This document shows positions 12,525-24,350 of a stretch of 64,000 bases of DNA, in pieces. The notes beneath the pieces were generated by a model. It was given only the letters and a program-made list of their open reading frames with translations. It was not told the origin of the DNA and did not search any database. Positions within the stretch are counted from its first letter, which is position 1. Every line of letters begins with the position of its first letter. Origin of the DNA: Massospora cicadina (lineage: Eukaryota > Entomophthoromycota > Entomophthoromycetes > Entomophthorales > Entomophthoraceae); the NCBI GenBank assembly GCA_022478985.1, contig JAKSZP010014510.1, positions 1 to 64,000 on the forward strand, in the 5' to 3' direction. The position numbers were made by a program, and so were the translations under genes.

Positions 12525-12540
12525 AATAATATCCAGTGAA
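12525..12540 (+). repeat. Target-site duplication of LINE A, left copy
   Basis: AATAATATCCAGTGAA here is repeated exactly at 17,808-17,823, flanking LINE A. Its length fits target-primed reverse transcription. Confidence 0.95.
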
Positions 12541-12633
12541 GACTTTTATTTCTCGTTGCAAACAATTTTGCAACCTATTCAATTCAAGACTAAACTATTT
12601 TGATAATCTCACAGAGGAGATTAGTCTGCGCCC

Positions 12634-13886
12634 ATGTCTGGGAGCAGTTGGGCAAGCAAGGCAAGAGGAGCAGGCGGAAGGCTCGCGGCCTCTAACGTTT
12701 GAAAACGCCCCGGAGAATCTGGCGGAATAGACAAAAATCTCAAAAAACTGGTGATCATAATTTCCCCGGAGATACTCGCGTGGCAAGCATGATGCAACCA
12801 GTACATCAACACGCCACACTCCCAGCCACTTTTATTGGTGGAATTCGGAGTCCATGTGTATCTGGACATCCAAAAAACGGCCTTATGGGAAAAATTTTGT
12901 GAAGATGTACACAAAATTTTCCTGACCGCGGTGTACGTTGCACCTCACTCCATGTCGCACGGTTGGCTGGACCTAGGTTTCAAAGCAAAATAACAGCAGA
13001 CGAGGCTGCAGCAGTGCACATAGTGGTCGACCTCCCTGAAGGGCAATGGGTCATCGAAACCAAATGCACCAGATGGACAAAATCAAACCAAATTTTCCTC
13101 ACGTTTGACTTTTTGCCTACTATGGTAAAACGTGACATTTTGGAGCAACACCTGAAAGATGGTCTCACCATATATGGCGAAATACAATCTTTCAAAATGC
13201 AACATTTCATGCTGATGCCACACCTGTGCACCGGCAAAGCCATCACAGTTCTGACCCCAACTGAGGAGATCACAAAGGACCTAACCCAGATCACGCACTC
13301 CACCTTTATTGACATCGCAGGGTATACCACCCACCCATTCAGAGTAACCATGGACAGCGCGCCCCCCATTTGCACCCACTGTGATGCGTTCAGCCATAAG
13401 GTGCACGCATGCCCCATCAAGGAGGGCATCACATTCCAAGAGCACCCCTCAGCGGCCATGGCCAGCGAAGAGGCGCACTACGAACCAACTGCAAGCACCA
13501 AGGAGGCTTTCCCGTGGGGAGCACAAGGCTGCTACCTATTGGTAAAGCCCATCTCCCCACAGGAGTGGAAGAAGGCCAAGCAGGCCCATAGGGCCGCGGC
13601 CAAGGAAGTGTCCAAGGCCACCACCACCATCCCACACTCACAACGCCAGGAGGACATGGAGACCTTCATGGCAAAAGTGACTCAGGAATCCATCACCCAA
13701 TCAGATTGGGAGGCCCATGCTGAGCGGGCCACTCAATCTGAGGATCCAATGGGAGATTTGATCTCACCCAATCACTGCACCCAAGCTCTGGTTGAAACTG
13801 ACTTGGGACCTATCCCAACTGAAAAAAAAATTTTGCCCCGCTTGACAGTGCACCGAACTTATCCGCACCACAAAAAATTTATCTGA
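12634..13886 (+). pseudogene. LINE A ORF1 (nucleic-acid-binding protein), frameshifted
   Basis: ORF1 would coat the LINE RNA in a ribonucleoprotein particle. The start is taken as the ATG at 12,634 (MSGSSWASK), conserved in LINE B at 50,122. A frameshift before 12,963 separates the N-terminal part from a 307-codon open stretch (12,963-13,886). That stretch contains a region with RRM-like spacing (IFLTFDFLPTMVKRDILEQ, then GKAITVLTP) and a zinc knuckle CTHCDAFSHKVHAC (CX2CX4HX4C, 13,371-13,412). A Lys/Ala-rich tail follows (KKAKQAHRAAAKE). The RRM-like reading is inference; the knuckle is seen directly. Confidence 0.85.
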
Positions 13887-14053
13887 CGTCGGGAAAACAA
13901 ATAGCGAAGGCCAAAGCCAACGTGACTCTTTCCCTAAAAATTAACAAAAACCCCGATAGCGTTGCTGCTAACACTTGCGCTGGTGTGAAAGCCTGTGGGG
14001 ACCTTGAAGAGGCTGGTGGGCCTGGGGGCCCACCCCCTCGCACCTAAGGTGCA

Positions 14054-17000
14054 ATGGGGGAAACCTTCACTCTAGGGATGCTGAATATCACCAGACTCAA
14101 GGCCTCCCCATCCTAAGCTAGTAAACTGAGTTTTTTACAACACAATTTACCCGTGGATATCCTGGCCATCCAGGAGTCCCACTGTACATGAGGTTCTGAG
14201 GAGGCTTGGAAAACAATGCTCCTCCCATCCCTATCCTTTTGGTCGAAGCACTGTGGGGTGCTAATTTGGAAAAATAATTTTTAAATTCACATCCTCAGAA
14301 ACATTCCTAAATGGCTGAGTGCTTGTCATCACCTTCTCGTGGGCTGACGTTGCGCATGCGATTGTCAACATCTACACCCCAAACGGTGCACACGAGCGTC
14401 AGGAATTTTTCTTGTCAGTCAAATCCCTCCCACTACCCCCTGATTCTTTCCTAGTTGGCAACATGAACTGTTGGCTAACCTCACCAACGGACCAGTAGCC
14501 ACCCTCACCCCACGCCCCACAGGGCCACGTAGAACTACGCGTTCTAAAAGCCACCCTTGGGTTAATGGATGCGCTGCCATGACATGCCCCACTGCTCGAA
14601 ACACAAGATGCATCCCCACATCCATAATGGCCAATTAAGGCCCATGACCCACATCGACCTTATTCTAAAACTGGCGAAATTCCAACCCCACATCTCCCAC
14701 TTCAAAACAACAAAAATGGAATTCTCTGACCACTGACTGGTCTTGATAACATACCACTTACCCACCACAGTTGCAAAGGCCCCACATTGGTGCAAAATCC
14801 GCCCCCCTGAGCTCGCGTCGCCAGGATTTTCCACATGGGTGGAAGAGGCAACTTTGGTGAAATCGTTTGTTGCACCATTTTGCACGGACCCCATTTCCAC
14901 ATGGGCAACTTTCAAAGAGGACACCATCTGCCATTATCGCCATCTCTCCTCCATATGCTCATGAGCAACATCAGCGGTTATTTCGCGCGCGCTGGCAGAA
15001 TTGGCCCACTTGGAGTCCAACATTCCAGCCACAGGATACAGCCCTGCATGGGGCCAGAAGTGGGCGGAGGCAGCCGCCCACCTCAACACACTCGAAAGGC
15101 AACACAAACATTGGGTTTGTGTCCAATACAGGGCCACATGCATCACTAAAGGTGATAAGTGCACCGCATACTTCTTTAAAAAAAATTTTGCACCATGCCA
15201 GAGTGTGGCCTTTACACAGGTGCAAAGATTGATAATTCCATTGTAGACAGCCCGGCCAAAGTGACAATCAAAACGCAAAAATATTACTCCAAGTTATACT
15301 GAGCTGACCAATTCAGCTGGCTGAAATGGCAGAATTTCTCGACCGAGCTCATATCTGCACCATTTTCTGATACCCAGAAATAATGAATTTAATAATTCCA
15401 AATGAATTATGGACAGCCATTCGCGGTGTGCTAAACCAAAAATGCCCAGGCCCAGATGGCATTCCATTTGAGTTCTACAAAAAATATTTCAAATATATAT
15501 CCCCATTGCTGCTAGCCTCACTCAACCAAAGCCTGTTGGAAATGCGCCTCCTACCAGGAGGACATGAGGCCTTTACTGTCACACTCTTCAAGAAAGGGGA
15601 TAAGCTTGACTTAGCCAACTGGCGCCCCATTTCTCTAACAAACACAAACACCAAAATTTTAACAAAAATTATGGCTTACCATTTAGGGACTGTAGCATCT
15701 GCCACCATCTCCCCATAACAATTTGGTTTCATCCCCAGAAGGTCAATTTGGGATAACGTGCACTCTGTGGCTAATGTGTGTCAGTCCACAGCCTCTGGGG
15801 CACTTGTATTCTTAGACCAACAAAAGGCCTATTATAGAGTAAACTGGGAATACCTTAGGGCCTGCCTCCATCAATTCCGCCTACCCCCCGCTTCATAAAC
15901 TGGGTGATGCTGCTCACGGAACCTGCAACAATGGCAGTGCGTGGCCCAGGCTTCCTAATGGAAGTAGTCCGCCCTCAAAGGGCCTGCGACAAGGGGACCC
16001 CCTCAGCCCACTCTTATACAGCTTCATCCTTGACCCACTACTGCGAAATGTGAATGCCCACCTCACTGGGGTCCATGTGCCAGGCCAAACCCCAGTCAAG
16101 ATGATGGCATTTGCAGATGATTGCGTGGTGGGGGTGTCTAATAACAAAGATGCACGCGCGCTTGAAGCCCTCATCCAGGAATATTCCCAGTTAAGCAACG
16201 CGGCACTGAACGCCTCCAAAACCGAAATCATCCTCTTTGGTCGGTTTCAGAACTGCTGGGCCCCAGCAAGTAGTTCCCAACCCGGCCCATCTACTCGCCC
16301 ACGTCCACGACTTACTAACTCAACACACACCGCTCCACTGGTGCTCCCCTTTGTGCCACGTCCTACCATAGGACCGGTGCGCCATCTGGGCGTGTGGATG
16401 GAGGCAGGCGGATATGCGTCAGCAGTAATGGAGTGCCATATACTGGACAATGTGACGAAGTGAATCGCCTCTCTCAGAGCCCACCCTACTACCCTCACTG
16501 GCAGGGTTGTTCTTGCCAACTCTATGCTCCTATCCAAAGTCTGGTTCGGAGCCCACGCCATTCCCTTCTCCCCAAGCTTCTTAAATCCCTGTATGCTTTG
16601 CTGCAAGGATGGCTTTGGTCAGGCCGCCCTCCACCAGTATGGCTAGAGGTCATGTTTGGCCCTCATCATCAAGGTGGCATGGACCTGCTTGACTTCAAAG
16701 CTCATGCTGCCAAGATCCTGGGCACCTGGATCGCGGCCGTCACCGCTCCTACACTCCCATCCCAACACTGGTCCCGCGTGGCCCACTCCAACTTCTCCTG
16801 AGCCTTGGGCCTCAACAATCCATCAAACCCCCACTCCCTGATGAAATACCTCGCATCACACACATCGGCCACAGGTCCTCACGGGACTAAAACCCACTAC
16901 AAATGAATCCTACTCTCCATGCAAAGCGCATAGTGGAGAATTCGTATTAGTGGACATACAACCCAAAGAGGCCGCCCCTCTCCTCAGTTCACACAAGAGG

Positions 17001-17675
17001 TACAGGGGCTACCCATCCATGATGGCGTGATCCCCATTCGACCCCATGTCCTATCCAGGGTGGACTACCTGGACATGATGGACATCCCTTATTCCACTGA
17101 GACCCAAAAGACTATCTGGAAATACGCACACCATCCTCTGTTGCAGCCTCAAGTCCGCTCCCATGTGTGGCGCTGCCTGAGGCGGGTGTATCGTACAGAT
17201 GAGCGCTCTAACGCTTTACACTCATCCTGTGTTGTGTGTGGCCAGTATGGAACGCTGTTCCGCCGCCTGGAGAAGTGCCCCACCTCTAAATTGATATGGC
17301 GCCAAGTCCAATGTCTGCTGGGCCAGGATCAAACGCATCCTTCAGTCTGTCATGAGATATGTTTGCTTCATCAATGGCCTCCCCCTTCCACCCTCCCTCC
17401 GTGCTCTGGTGGTTGCAATCGCCATGTGGACTATCCACACGATTGTCTTGGATGCCATCGCTGGCTCCATCCCCACCCTCCCAGAAGCTGTCCACAGATT
17501 CCAGTCTCATTTGGTGGACCACTTTAAAGCGTGGATGTTTGGATATCTCCCACCGCGTCACCGACAGCTGGTCTCCTCCTGGTTCCCAGTCTGGTTCATC
17601 AAATCAGACCCCTTCTTCCACACGTGCTCAATAGTGGCTACGGCCCCTTCACACGTTCCCTCCCCCTCCTCATAA
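14054..17675 (+). pseudogene. LINE A ORF2 (endonuclease-reverse transcriptase), multiple stops
   Basis: The start is the ATG at 14,054 (MGETFTLGML), conserved in all three copies. Domains in order: an APE-type endonuclease (VDILAIQESH at about 14,160; the SDH block at about 14,725); a reverse transcriptase with GPDGIPFEFYKKYF (15,450), RPISLTN (15,622), KAYYRVNWEYL (15,825), a QG(L/x)RQGDPLSP region and FADDCVVGVSN (FADD at 16,110-16,121); and a C-terminal finger CVVCGQYGTLFRRLEKCP (about 17,230-17,283). In-frame stops include TGA at 14,189, 16,461, 16,799 and 16,904 and a TAA near 15,716. The KAYDR box reads KAYYR. The catalytic FADD box is intact, but the frame is broken throughout. Confidence 0.9.
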
Positions 17676-17807
17676 GTGGCGTTCCCGCTGGCAACAAGAG
17701 ACAGCATCGCTTCTCTGGGGTGCCTCCCCTGGTACTAAGTTTATCTTTCCTGAGTCATATTCGGAAGTGTCCATCCCATGGTCGACCTTCCCCACAATAA
17801 AATTAAA

Positions 17808-17823
17808 AATAATATCCAGTGAA
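17808..17823 (+). repeat. Target-site duplication of LINE A, right copy
   Basis: Exact second copy of AATAATATCCAGTGAA; it follows the A-rich LINE A tail directly. Confidence 0.95.
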
Positions 17824-18348
17824 ATTCTCTTAGGGGATGTTCTAAAAAGCATCTTTACCCTAAAATGATGTGCACTTTTCGTTAAGATCTCTTAGTAACA
17901 TGATGTTCTAGGAAACAAATCACAGCTTCGTTAAAGTTAATTGCCATGCAACAGCACCACATATATACAACGTCAGCTAATTGCCTCAATCTTTTGCTCA
18001 TCTGGAAAGAAACGCCCCTTGCAGGGGATACAGTCCAGCATGGTCTCATTAATGGGTTGTTACAACTATGCACTTGCAAGAGCTAGATATTGCTCACCAA
18101 AATTTTTCTAGCATCTTGGCTGGCGCCTTGCAAATCACCAAAGGGGAGAAGTCAACTAGGTACTTTATGAGCCGTTTTACTTCGCAAAAACAAAATATCT
18201 TGTACCCAAGTTCATTATAGCACAGGCGCAATTGTTTTTTTCCCTAGTGAGGTATCTGAAATGGTATAATTTATTACACCAACCTTTATCAAGAGGTTGA
18301 ATGCGACCCAGAGCACACAACATTCTTTACCCAAAATTAAAAAAACAT
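17808..18348 (+). mobile_element. LINE D, part 2: linker between endonuclease and reverse transcriptase
   Basis: After LINE A, the LINE D protein resumes. NLLLIWKETPLAGDTVQHG aligns with AELAHLESNIPASGYSPAWG of LINE C. Further on, LLRKNKISCTQVHYSTGAIV aligns with the FAPRQSVACTQVQ block, and PSEVSEMV with PAEVAIKM. This is the stretch between endonuclease and reverse transcriptase in the intact family. It ends at 18,348, where the gypsy-1 LTR begins, and continues at 24,921. Confidence 0.75.
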
Positions 18349-18916
18349 TGTTATAATTTTGGATGGTATTGCTAGGATCCGTCAGGTTATTTGCACAGGT
18401 TGAACCCACTGAGCAACGGACAGATGATGTGGGGATCATTAGTCCTTTGGATGCACTTAAAAATATACTAAAAAATAGGAGCGATTGCCCCAACTGGTTC
18501 TTTTTATTTTTATAAATACAGCTACTTTTCGCTGTCCAATCTTGTCTATGCTAAAAACAACCTACCTCTCTCAATCACCCATTTCGCTTATATATGTCAG
18601 CTTCAGGAAATACTGTTTCTCATTTCTTGGTTATTCTATTCTGCCAATTATCCTTAAATTTGGCTTGTTATTCTTAATCCTCTGTCACCCTATTTATAGG
18701 CGATTTACTTCATATTTGGTAAATGTCGACATTGCCTAATCATCTTATTGCCTTATATAGAGGCGATCCAATAAACTCATTACATCCAATAAAGACCTGT
18801 TATATCCCAATATTGCCTCATCTCGAGGCACTAAAATAATTGCAACTGATACTATGTTCAGTGGATCCCACCTGGATATCCCATGATTATCATCCAGTTA
18901 TATCAAAATTGCAACA
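18349..18916 (-). repeat. gypsy-1 3' LTR
   Basis: 568 bp, homologous over its whole length to 24,351-24,920. On the plus strand it begins TGTTATAATTTTGGATG and ends ATTGCAACA, so the ends are TG...CA. Just inside the element (18,917-18,930) the minus strand is purine-rich (AAGGAGGGGC), a fitting polypurine tract. Confidence 0.92.
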
Positions 18917-18929
18917 TTAGCCCCTCCTT

Positions 18930-20200
18930 GACTGGATGAAAAGATCATATTGTTTGTAAGGGCGGAGAAACTTTGCATGTACTTGGTTAATGATCTGACC
19001 ACTTGTAGGATCCTTGATGGTATATGCATCAACTCCAGTTTTCTCTATTACTTCAGATGAACTGACCCAAATACTAGCCAGCTTGTGCTTCTGCCCAAAT
19101 CCATGCTGATCATGAAAGAGAAACATAGTAGCCTTCCTTGAATGGTGCCAATCTGCTATGACATGCCTGATCAGCGGCCTGATTCCTAATCTTCTTATCC
19201 AAGCTGAAGGAATATACTTCAGTTTGTAGTTTGATCAGAATGTTTGTGAGGTTAGTCAAATAGTGGTGGGGTTCTAGTCCACCTGTGTCTTCTACACACG
19301 AATAAAGCAACGCTGGAAGAGCTGATTATTGGCCATATAGTAATTAGAAAGGGGCCTTTCCTCGTGGCAAAATGGTAACTAATGTTATAAGTGAACATGG
19401 CGGTGGAAAGGAGAGAGCTCCAATTGGAAGGGCGATCCATTACTAATTTTTGTAGTATGTTCACCAGAGTTCCATTCACCTGTTTGACCATTTCATTGGA
19501 CTTAGGGTGGTACAAGGTCATCAGAACCCCGCAGATTCCCATAAGCTCATTCAGCTTGGGGAGGATGTGTGAGGTGAAGTTGGTGCCATTATCAGTGAGA
19601 ATAAATTGAGGGCAGCCATGCCACTGAATAATGCATTCCAACACAAATTTAGCCACCATAACTGCCCTCAAGTCTCATATCACCCTTGCTTCAACCCACC
19701 GGGTCAAGTGGTCAATAGCCACTAGAATGTACTTACAACGATTGGCTCCTGTTGGCAAGGGGCTGATGACATCAAGGGAGACTGTGTGCCAAGCGAAATG
19801 TGGTTTCACTAACCAATATGACATCATATGGTGGAATGGCTTCTCCACTTGGCACTGATGGCAACAGGAAATAGTTTTGAGCACATCAAAACTCATACTT
19901 TCCCAATAATATCATGGGCGTAACAACTCCATAATCATATACACTCCACCATGCCCAACTGCTCTGTGAGTGCTCATAATGATTCCCAGCCATGATGAGG
20001 GGCGCGGGAAATTTACTGTAGAATTGCAAATTCTTTGTTTCATTTCTCCATTCTGTTGGAAGGTATTCATGCACATTTCATTTAACACTTTGATTACCTG
20101 GGGTGGTTCATCGTTGTATTTTCTGCTGAGCATCTTATCATACATCATGTCACTGAGGTCCGCTGTCACTGCAATAGTCAGTAATCAAGATAAACAGTCA
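18930..20200 (-). pseudogene. gypsy-1 integrase
   Basis: Integrase inserts the cDNA into host DNA. Seen on the minus strand: an HHCC-type zinc-binding part (CCHQCQVEKPF near 19,850); a first catalytic Asp in LVAIDHLTRWVEA (about 19,700-19,740); a second in [11 protein letters not shown] (about 19,575-19,605); and the YHPKSNEMVKQVNGTL block (about 19,455-19,510). In that last block the catalytic Glu (usually GLVERFN-like) reads Lys. The C-terminal part ends with IKDPTSGQIINQVHAKFLRPY (about 19,000). Several frameshifts break the frame. It is the last part of the pol polyprotein. Confidence 0.88.
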
Positions 20201-20229
20201 GCATTCTGATGCTTCGCTCCAGCTGATGA

Positions 20230-21863
20230 AGAATCTCAAAATCATAAACCTGTAACTTGAGAGCCCATTAAGCCAACCGTCCTTCTTGTTCTTTGAGGTT
20301 CTGCAACCAGCGTAATGATGTGTGATCAGTTATGACTCTTAAACTTTACCCCATGCAGATAGACTCTGAATTGTTTATATGCATAGATTACTGCTAAGTA
20401 CTCTCACTCGGTCACAGTATAATTACGCTCATGACAGTTCAGATTACAGCTGCAGAATGTAACAGGATTTTTCTTCTCCCTCATCAGTCTTTCTGAGAAA
20501 GTACTGCCCCAACAGTGGAAAGGGATGCATCCATCTGAATGATAAACTCCCGGTCAAAGTTTTGATATTGCAACACTGGTACACTGCTCAACGCCATATG
20601 GAGTGCATCAAAAGTGGATTGACGACGTTCCATCCATTTGAACACAGCATCTTTCTTTAACAACTCAAATAGCAGCCCCCCAAATACAGCTAAAATTGGG
20701 GATAAAGCGACGATAGTAACTGACCATTCTAGAAATACCTGTATGTTGCATTTACTATTGGGAGTAGTCATTTGGCTGATGGCCTCCACCTTAGCCAGTT
20801 GTGGCTGCAGCCCAGTTGAGTCTACCACAAACCCCAGGTATTCCAGCTGATCTTTGAAAAAGTTACACATTTGAGGTTTAATTTTAATGTTCGCCTCATC
20901 CAGCTGGCAGAATACTGCTTCAAGGTGGTCGAGGTGCTCCAAAAAAGGTTCGAGAGAAAACGTTAATATCATTGAGGTATACTAGGACGCATGACAGTTT
21001 CAGGTCACCAAGAATAGTGTCCATGGCATGCTGAAATGTAGCCGGGGCGTTGCACAGTCCTTGAGGCATCTGTGTTGGTTGAAAAAGGCCTTTAGAGGTG
21101 ATCACAGCGCATTTTTCTTGTTCCACCAAGGGTAACTTGATTTGCCAGTAGCCTGATATTAAGTCCATTGCAGAAAAGTAGCGGGCACCCCCTAATTGGT
21201 CCAGAGCATCATTGATTCTGGGCAAGGGATACAAATCCTTTTTTGTAATACTGTTGAGCTTCTGGTAATCTATTACTACATGGTTGGTGCCATCCTTCTT
21301 TTTTACAATCAGAACAGGCGAAGCCCACGGGCTCTTGGATGGTTCAAGCATCCCTTGTTGTAATAATTTGTCAATTTCCTCAGTAACCACATCTTCCGCT
21401 GCCTGAGAATGGTGGATTGGCTGAGACCTTATTGGAGGATAATTGCCGGTATCTAATTGATGGACCACCCCCAAGCACACCCTAAATCATGATCATGAAC
21501 AGCAAAAATACCCTTGTATTTCTGAAATAAAGCTATTGCTTGGTCTTTTTGTTCATCCAATAATCCTGTTAAATTACTCCGCGGTACCATCATTAGTACA
21601 TTGGCTGATGTTTTGAGCGGTAGACCAAATTCATTCAATGATCCAAAATCATGAACCTGACGGACCTCATCTATGGGAATCAGATGTAGATACGCTACAG
21701 TTTGGTGTTGGCAGATTTTCATTGGATCATTTTGGAGGTTTGCTAACAAAACCTTAAACTCCCCATGTCCTGGAAGTATAATTCCTGGAGCCACGTGCAG
21801 CTCAAACTGTATTTGATGATAAAGCCCAATAACTTCCCCATATAACCCACTCAGCACTTCCAC
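20230..21863 (-). pseudogene. gypsy-1 reverse transcriptase-RNase H
   Basis: The palm and fingers blocks are well preserved: SPWASPVLIVKKKDG, HVVIDYQKLN, DLYPLPRINDALDQLGG, SAMDLISGYWQIKLP, MPQGLCNAPATFQHAMD. The catalytic box at 20,979-20,968 reads YLND instead of YLDD. Connection and RNase H follow: FIIQMDASLSTVGAVLSQKD (about 20,560-20,484) holds the first RNase H Asp. The rest lies at 20,460-20,230 with frameshifts. Protein continues upstream to the protease through the 21,453-21,863 frame. It is clearly Ty3/gypsy pol and not active as read. Confidence 0.92.
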
Positions 21864-22319
21864 TCTAACTCAATATTCACTAAGACTTGATGGCTAGAAG
21901 GGATAGATATGGGCCCTGCCACTCGAAGAGGTATCCCTTGATATTCATATATCTGCTGGGGAGGGCCCAAGTTTTGCACTTTAGTCAATGGTAGCAAACA
22001 GGCCATACCTCTTCACTATAGGCAAGGTGATATGGCTCATATGCACAGGATCCTTTGGTACTCCACTAGTTGTAAAGTAAATTGGGATCCGCTGACCCAT
22101 AATGGCGATGGTCTCCTCCATCATATCAATGACAGCCCTGAAACGATGCAGAAAGTGGTCATGATTAAGGGTTGTAGTTTTCATTGGTAACACAATTGCT
22201 GGAGCCACAACGACAATGGACCCAAAGCGCATAGTTATCACACTATAAACTCCCTCAGAGATAGTTCTTACAGCTCCAGCAGTTCCATAAACCATGTGAT
22301 GGTTCACATCAGGTCAACG

Positions 22320-22560
22320 TCAATTTTTGCATTGACTTAGTGGAAGATTATGTTGACTGGAGCACCAGTATCTATTATAGCGAGAACTCTATTTTTCACT
22401 ACAAAAATATCACAGTATGTACACTCAGAATAAGAAGAATATTGACTGTTTAATAAGTGAACATTATGGGCTCTCTTTTCCCAAGGAAATTCATAATCCC
22501 CTCTCCAACTTGGGGTATTCTCTGACAATGGCATCTACTAGAAGAGCGACGTTCAGTCCT
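22320..22560 (-). pseudogene. gypsy-1 aspartic protease
   Basis: The minus strand reads CDIFVVKNRVLAIIDTGAPV, a retropepsin-like active site (DTGA) preceded by the usual beta-strand. It lies between the gag knuckle and the reverse transcriptase, the normal Ty3 order. The downstream half continues with frameshifts towards 22,000. Confidence 0.8.
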
Positions 22561-22599
22561 TTCAGAGTTGGCGCATCTGTGGCAGAATCAAGTTGGTCC

Positions 22600-24300
22600 G
22601 AGAAAGCTTGATCAAGCATTTGACAGGTATAGGGCTTCAGTTGTTTGAGGGACTCTTCTTCTGCTGCTGCTTTAGCTTGAGCTTGGGTTACTACATTTAC
22701 TCCTCCAACTGGCTGCTGGTATAAAATTCCGTCATTGTACTGAGGAACTTTTGCAGGGTATACTACTATTGATTTGGGGACGTTTTGAGTGGGTATTGTG
22801 GAGGTAGAGGGTCCCATCTCTACTCTGCTCCATCTTTTCCCTGATAGTATTGGTCTTGTTGTACATAATTCACATGGCGATTATGGCAGAATTTTGCCAA
22901 ATGACCATGGCGACCGCATTTGTAGCAGTTAACCCCATAAGAACCACATCCTAGGTTATCATAAGTGGGTCCAGACTGGAAAGTTTGGGGTCATTCTGTA
23001 TAACCAGCCCCAGGTTGGTAAGCTGATTGTTGATGGTTGGCATAGTTGGGTCCAGGTCAATAATTAGGTTGCTGGAGGTTGTCATGGCCAGCCCATTGAC
23101 GCTGATCAATCTGTTGATTTTAATTCAGCTGAGGATGAGGCGCAGGGTTATAGTAAGGCTGAGGATTACTAATTGGAGCTGGAGGCGGACAATAGTATTC
23201 TCTGGAATAAGAGGGTGCCGTGGCAGCGGTAGTCTTATGATCCAAATTTGGCGGCAAAAAGTTAGGGGATAACCGACGTAAAAACTGTACAATCTTAAGC
23301 AGAGGTACGTCATCATCCAGAAGCGGGAAAATAACATTAGAAAGTTCATGATATGGCTTCACCGCGGCGGACATGGCAATGCACACGTCAGCTTCTGGCA
23401 AGCACCCAGCTCCAATAAGCACATGGGCTTCTGTTGTGAATCGATTGTAACTCTATGAGAGTCTCATTTCAATGGAATCTGATTGTTAAGAATTCCTCTT
23501 TCTGCTGCAACATTTTTGAGTTTCCCCCAAACAAGTGGAATACAGTGTCCTTTACGTCCTTATAGGTGACAGAGCTACTTGGGAGGTAACAGGTGACCTG
23601 ATCGGTGCTTCCTTCATCCAGGAAGATATTAACAACTTATCCTTTCTTTTTCAGAGGCTCCTTCCACTTCAAACTCAAATCATTTAAAGAACCCATGGAT
23701 GTTTCCATTGTGGTCAAACGGGGGTATCTATTCAATATTAACTTCCTCCTCTCATTTGTGGGGTTTGGGGCCATACTGAGGAACGGAATGAGACCCAAAA
23801 GCGGATTCTTAATGAGGAGTGGGATTAGTGGAAGTTGGGATATCCATTGCAGGAGTAGCATGACCTTTGGTTATAGGTGGTACTGCCATTACTTGAGGTA
23901 AGTGTTGTTCTGACTCATAGGATTAACCGGTGCTATCATCTTGGGTGTAGTAGCTTTGACCAGCGTTGTTTTCTTCTATGTATGATCCTCTTCTTGATAG
24001 TCATCATTGTCCCAGCGAGATGACTGAGAAAGATTGGTTAATTTTTGTTCTGCACATTGCAGCCACTGGGTGGTATCATTCAGTTGTTCAGCAAGTTCTT
24101 TGTTTTTTAGTCCAAAGACTTGCATTTGACTAAACATGCTATCAAGTTAGTGTATAACTGCATTGCATTCTTGTAGAAGTTCATCTTGGTTTTAAGTACC
24201 GCGTCCAAGGTGACTTTGAATTCCTCAAATCCAGCTGATGCGGTGTTTTGGGAAGACTCCCCAATAACACAGCTTGGATAAGGCATGGCTATCAACTGGA
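22600..24300 (-). pseudogene. gypsy-1 gag with CCHC zinc knuckle
   Basis: Gag forms the virus-like particle. The minus strand holds an N-terminal piece (24,295-24,107), a middle piece with LLKIVQFLRRLSPNFLPPN (about 23,300) and a perfect CX2CX4HX4C knuckle, CYKCGRHGHLAKFC, at 22,927-22,886. The middle piece resembles gypsy-2 gag (VALWPYHNFHYMM...DNLKILGATTDVPN), so both elements are of one lineage. Frameshifts and stops break it. The stretch after the knuckle is Gln/Ala-rich. Confidence 0.82.
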
Positions 24301-24331
24301 GTTCCGGAGTGTTAGGTGGTTGATCAATGGG

Positions 24332-24349
24332 CCCCTGTAGTGAGCACCA
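24332..24349 (-). other. gypsy-1 primer-binding site
   Basis: The complement reads TGGTGCTCACTACAGGGG, one base inside the 5' LTR. The TGG start matches a tRNA 3' CCA end. The same 18-mer occurs in gypsy-2, and close variants occur in the miniature element and gypsy-0. I cannot name the tRNA. Confidence 0.85.
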
Positions 24350-24350
24350 C

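Larger units (their letters stand above)
9300..12540 (+). mobile_element. LINE D, part 1: ORF1 and endonuclease remnants of an ancient non-LTR retrotransposon
   Basis: An ORF1 remnant is visible at about 9,990-10,350: ENGAPICT, two stops, then KVLGYKAHTYP aligns with VDSAPPICTHCDAFGHKAHACP of the LINE A family, so the zinc-knuckle region is still readable. The endonuclease begins near 11,865 with EILGIQENYCLAGKEG (LINE C: DILAIQETHCPQGSED). It ends near 12,480 with RNRDAILDHHLVKLP, matching the catalytic SDHRLVSITYH block. The frame stops at 12,540, where LINE A is inserted, and resumes at 17,808. The 5' end near 9,300 is estimated from the usual ~800 bases between the LINE start and the knuckle. 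Heavily mutated, AT-rich and much older than LINE A. Confidence 0.75.
12541..17807 (+). mobile_element. LINE A: full-length non-LTR retrotransposon, inactivated
   Basis: Order: a ~90-bp leader containing TTTCTCGTTGCAA, ORF1 with a CCHC knuckle, ORF2 with endonuclease, reverse transcriptase and a C-terminal Cys finger, and a short 3' region ending in CAATAAAATTAAA. A perfect 16-bp target-site duplication flanks it, so both ends are certain. The host sequence is LINE D: its endonuclease frame is interrupted at the duplication and continues after it. LINE B and LINE C are close relatives over the whole length. The domain order fits L1-like or Tad1-like LINEs; I cannot fix the clade by eye. Stops and frameshifts in both ORFs make it non-autonomous now. 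GC content is clearly higher than in the flanks. Confidence 0.95.

Noticed and set aside
12595..12914. Minus-strand frames opposite the LINE ORF1 starts (also at 50,125-50,402 and 60,624-60,938)
   Set aside because: They are the reverse complement of the same conserved LINE DNA; the knuckle and reverse-transcriptase motifs fix the sense strand.
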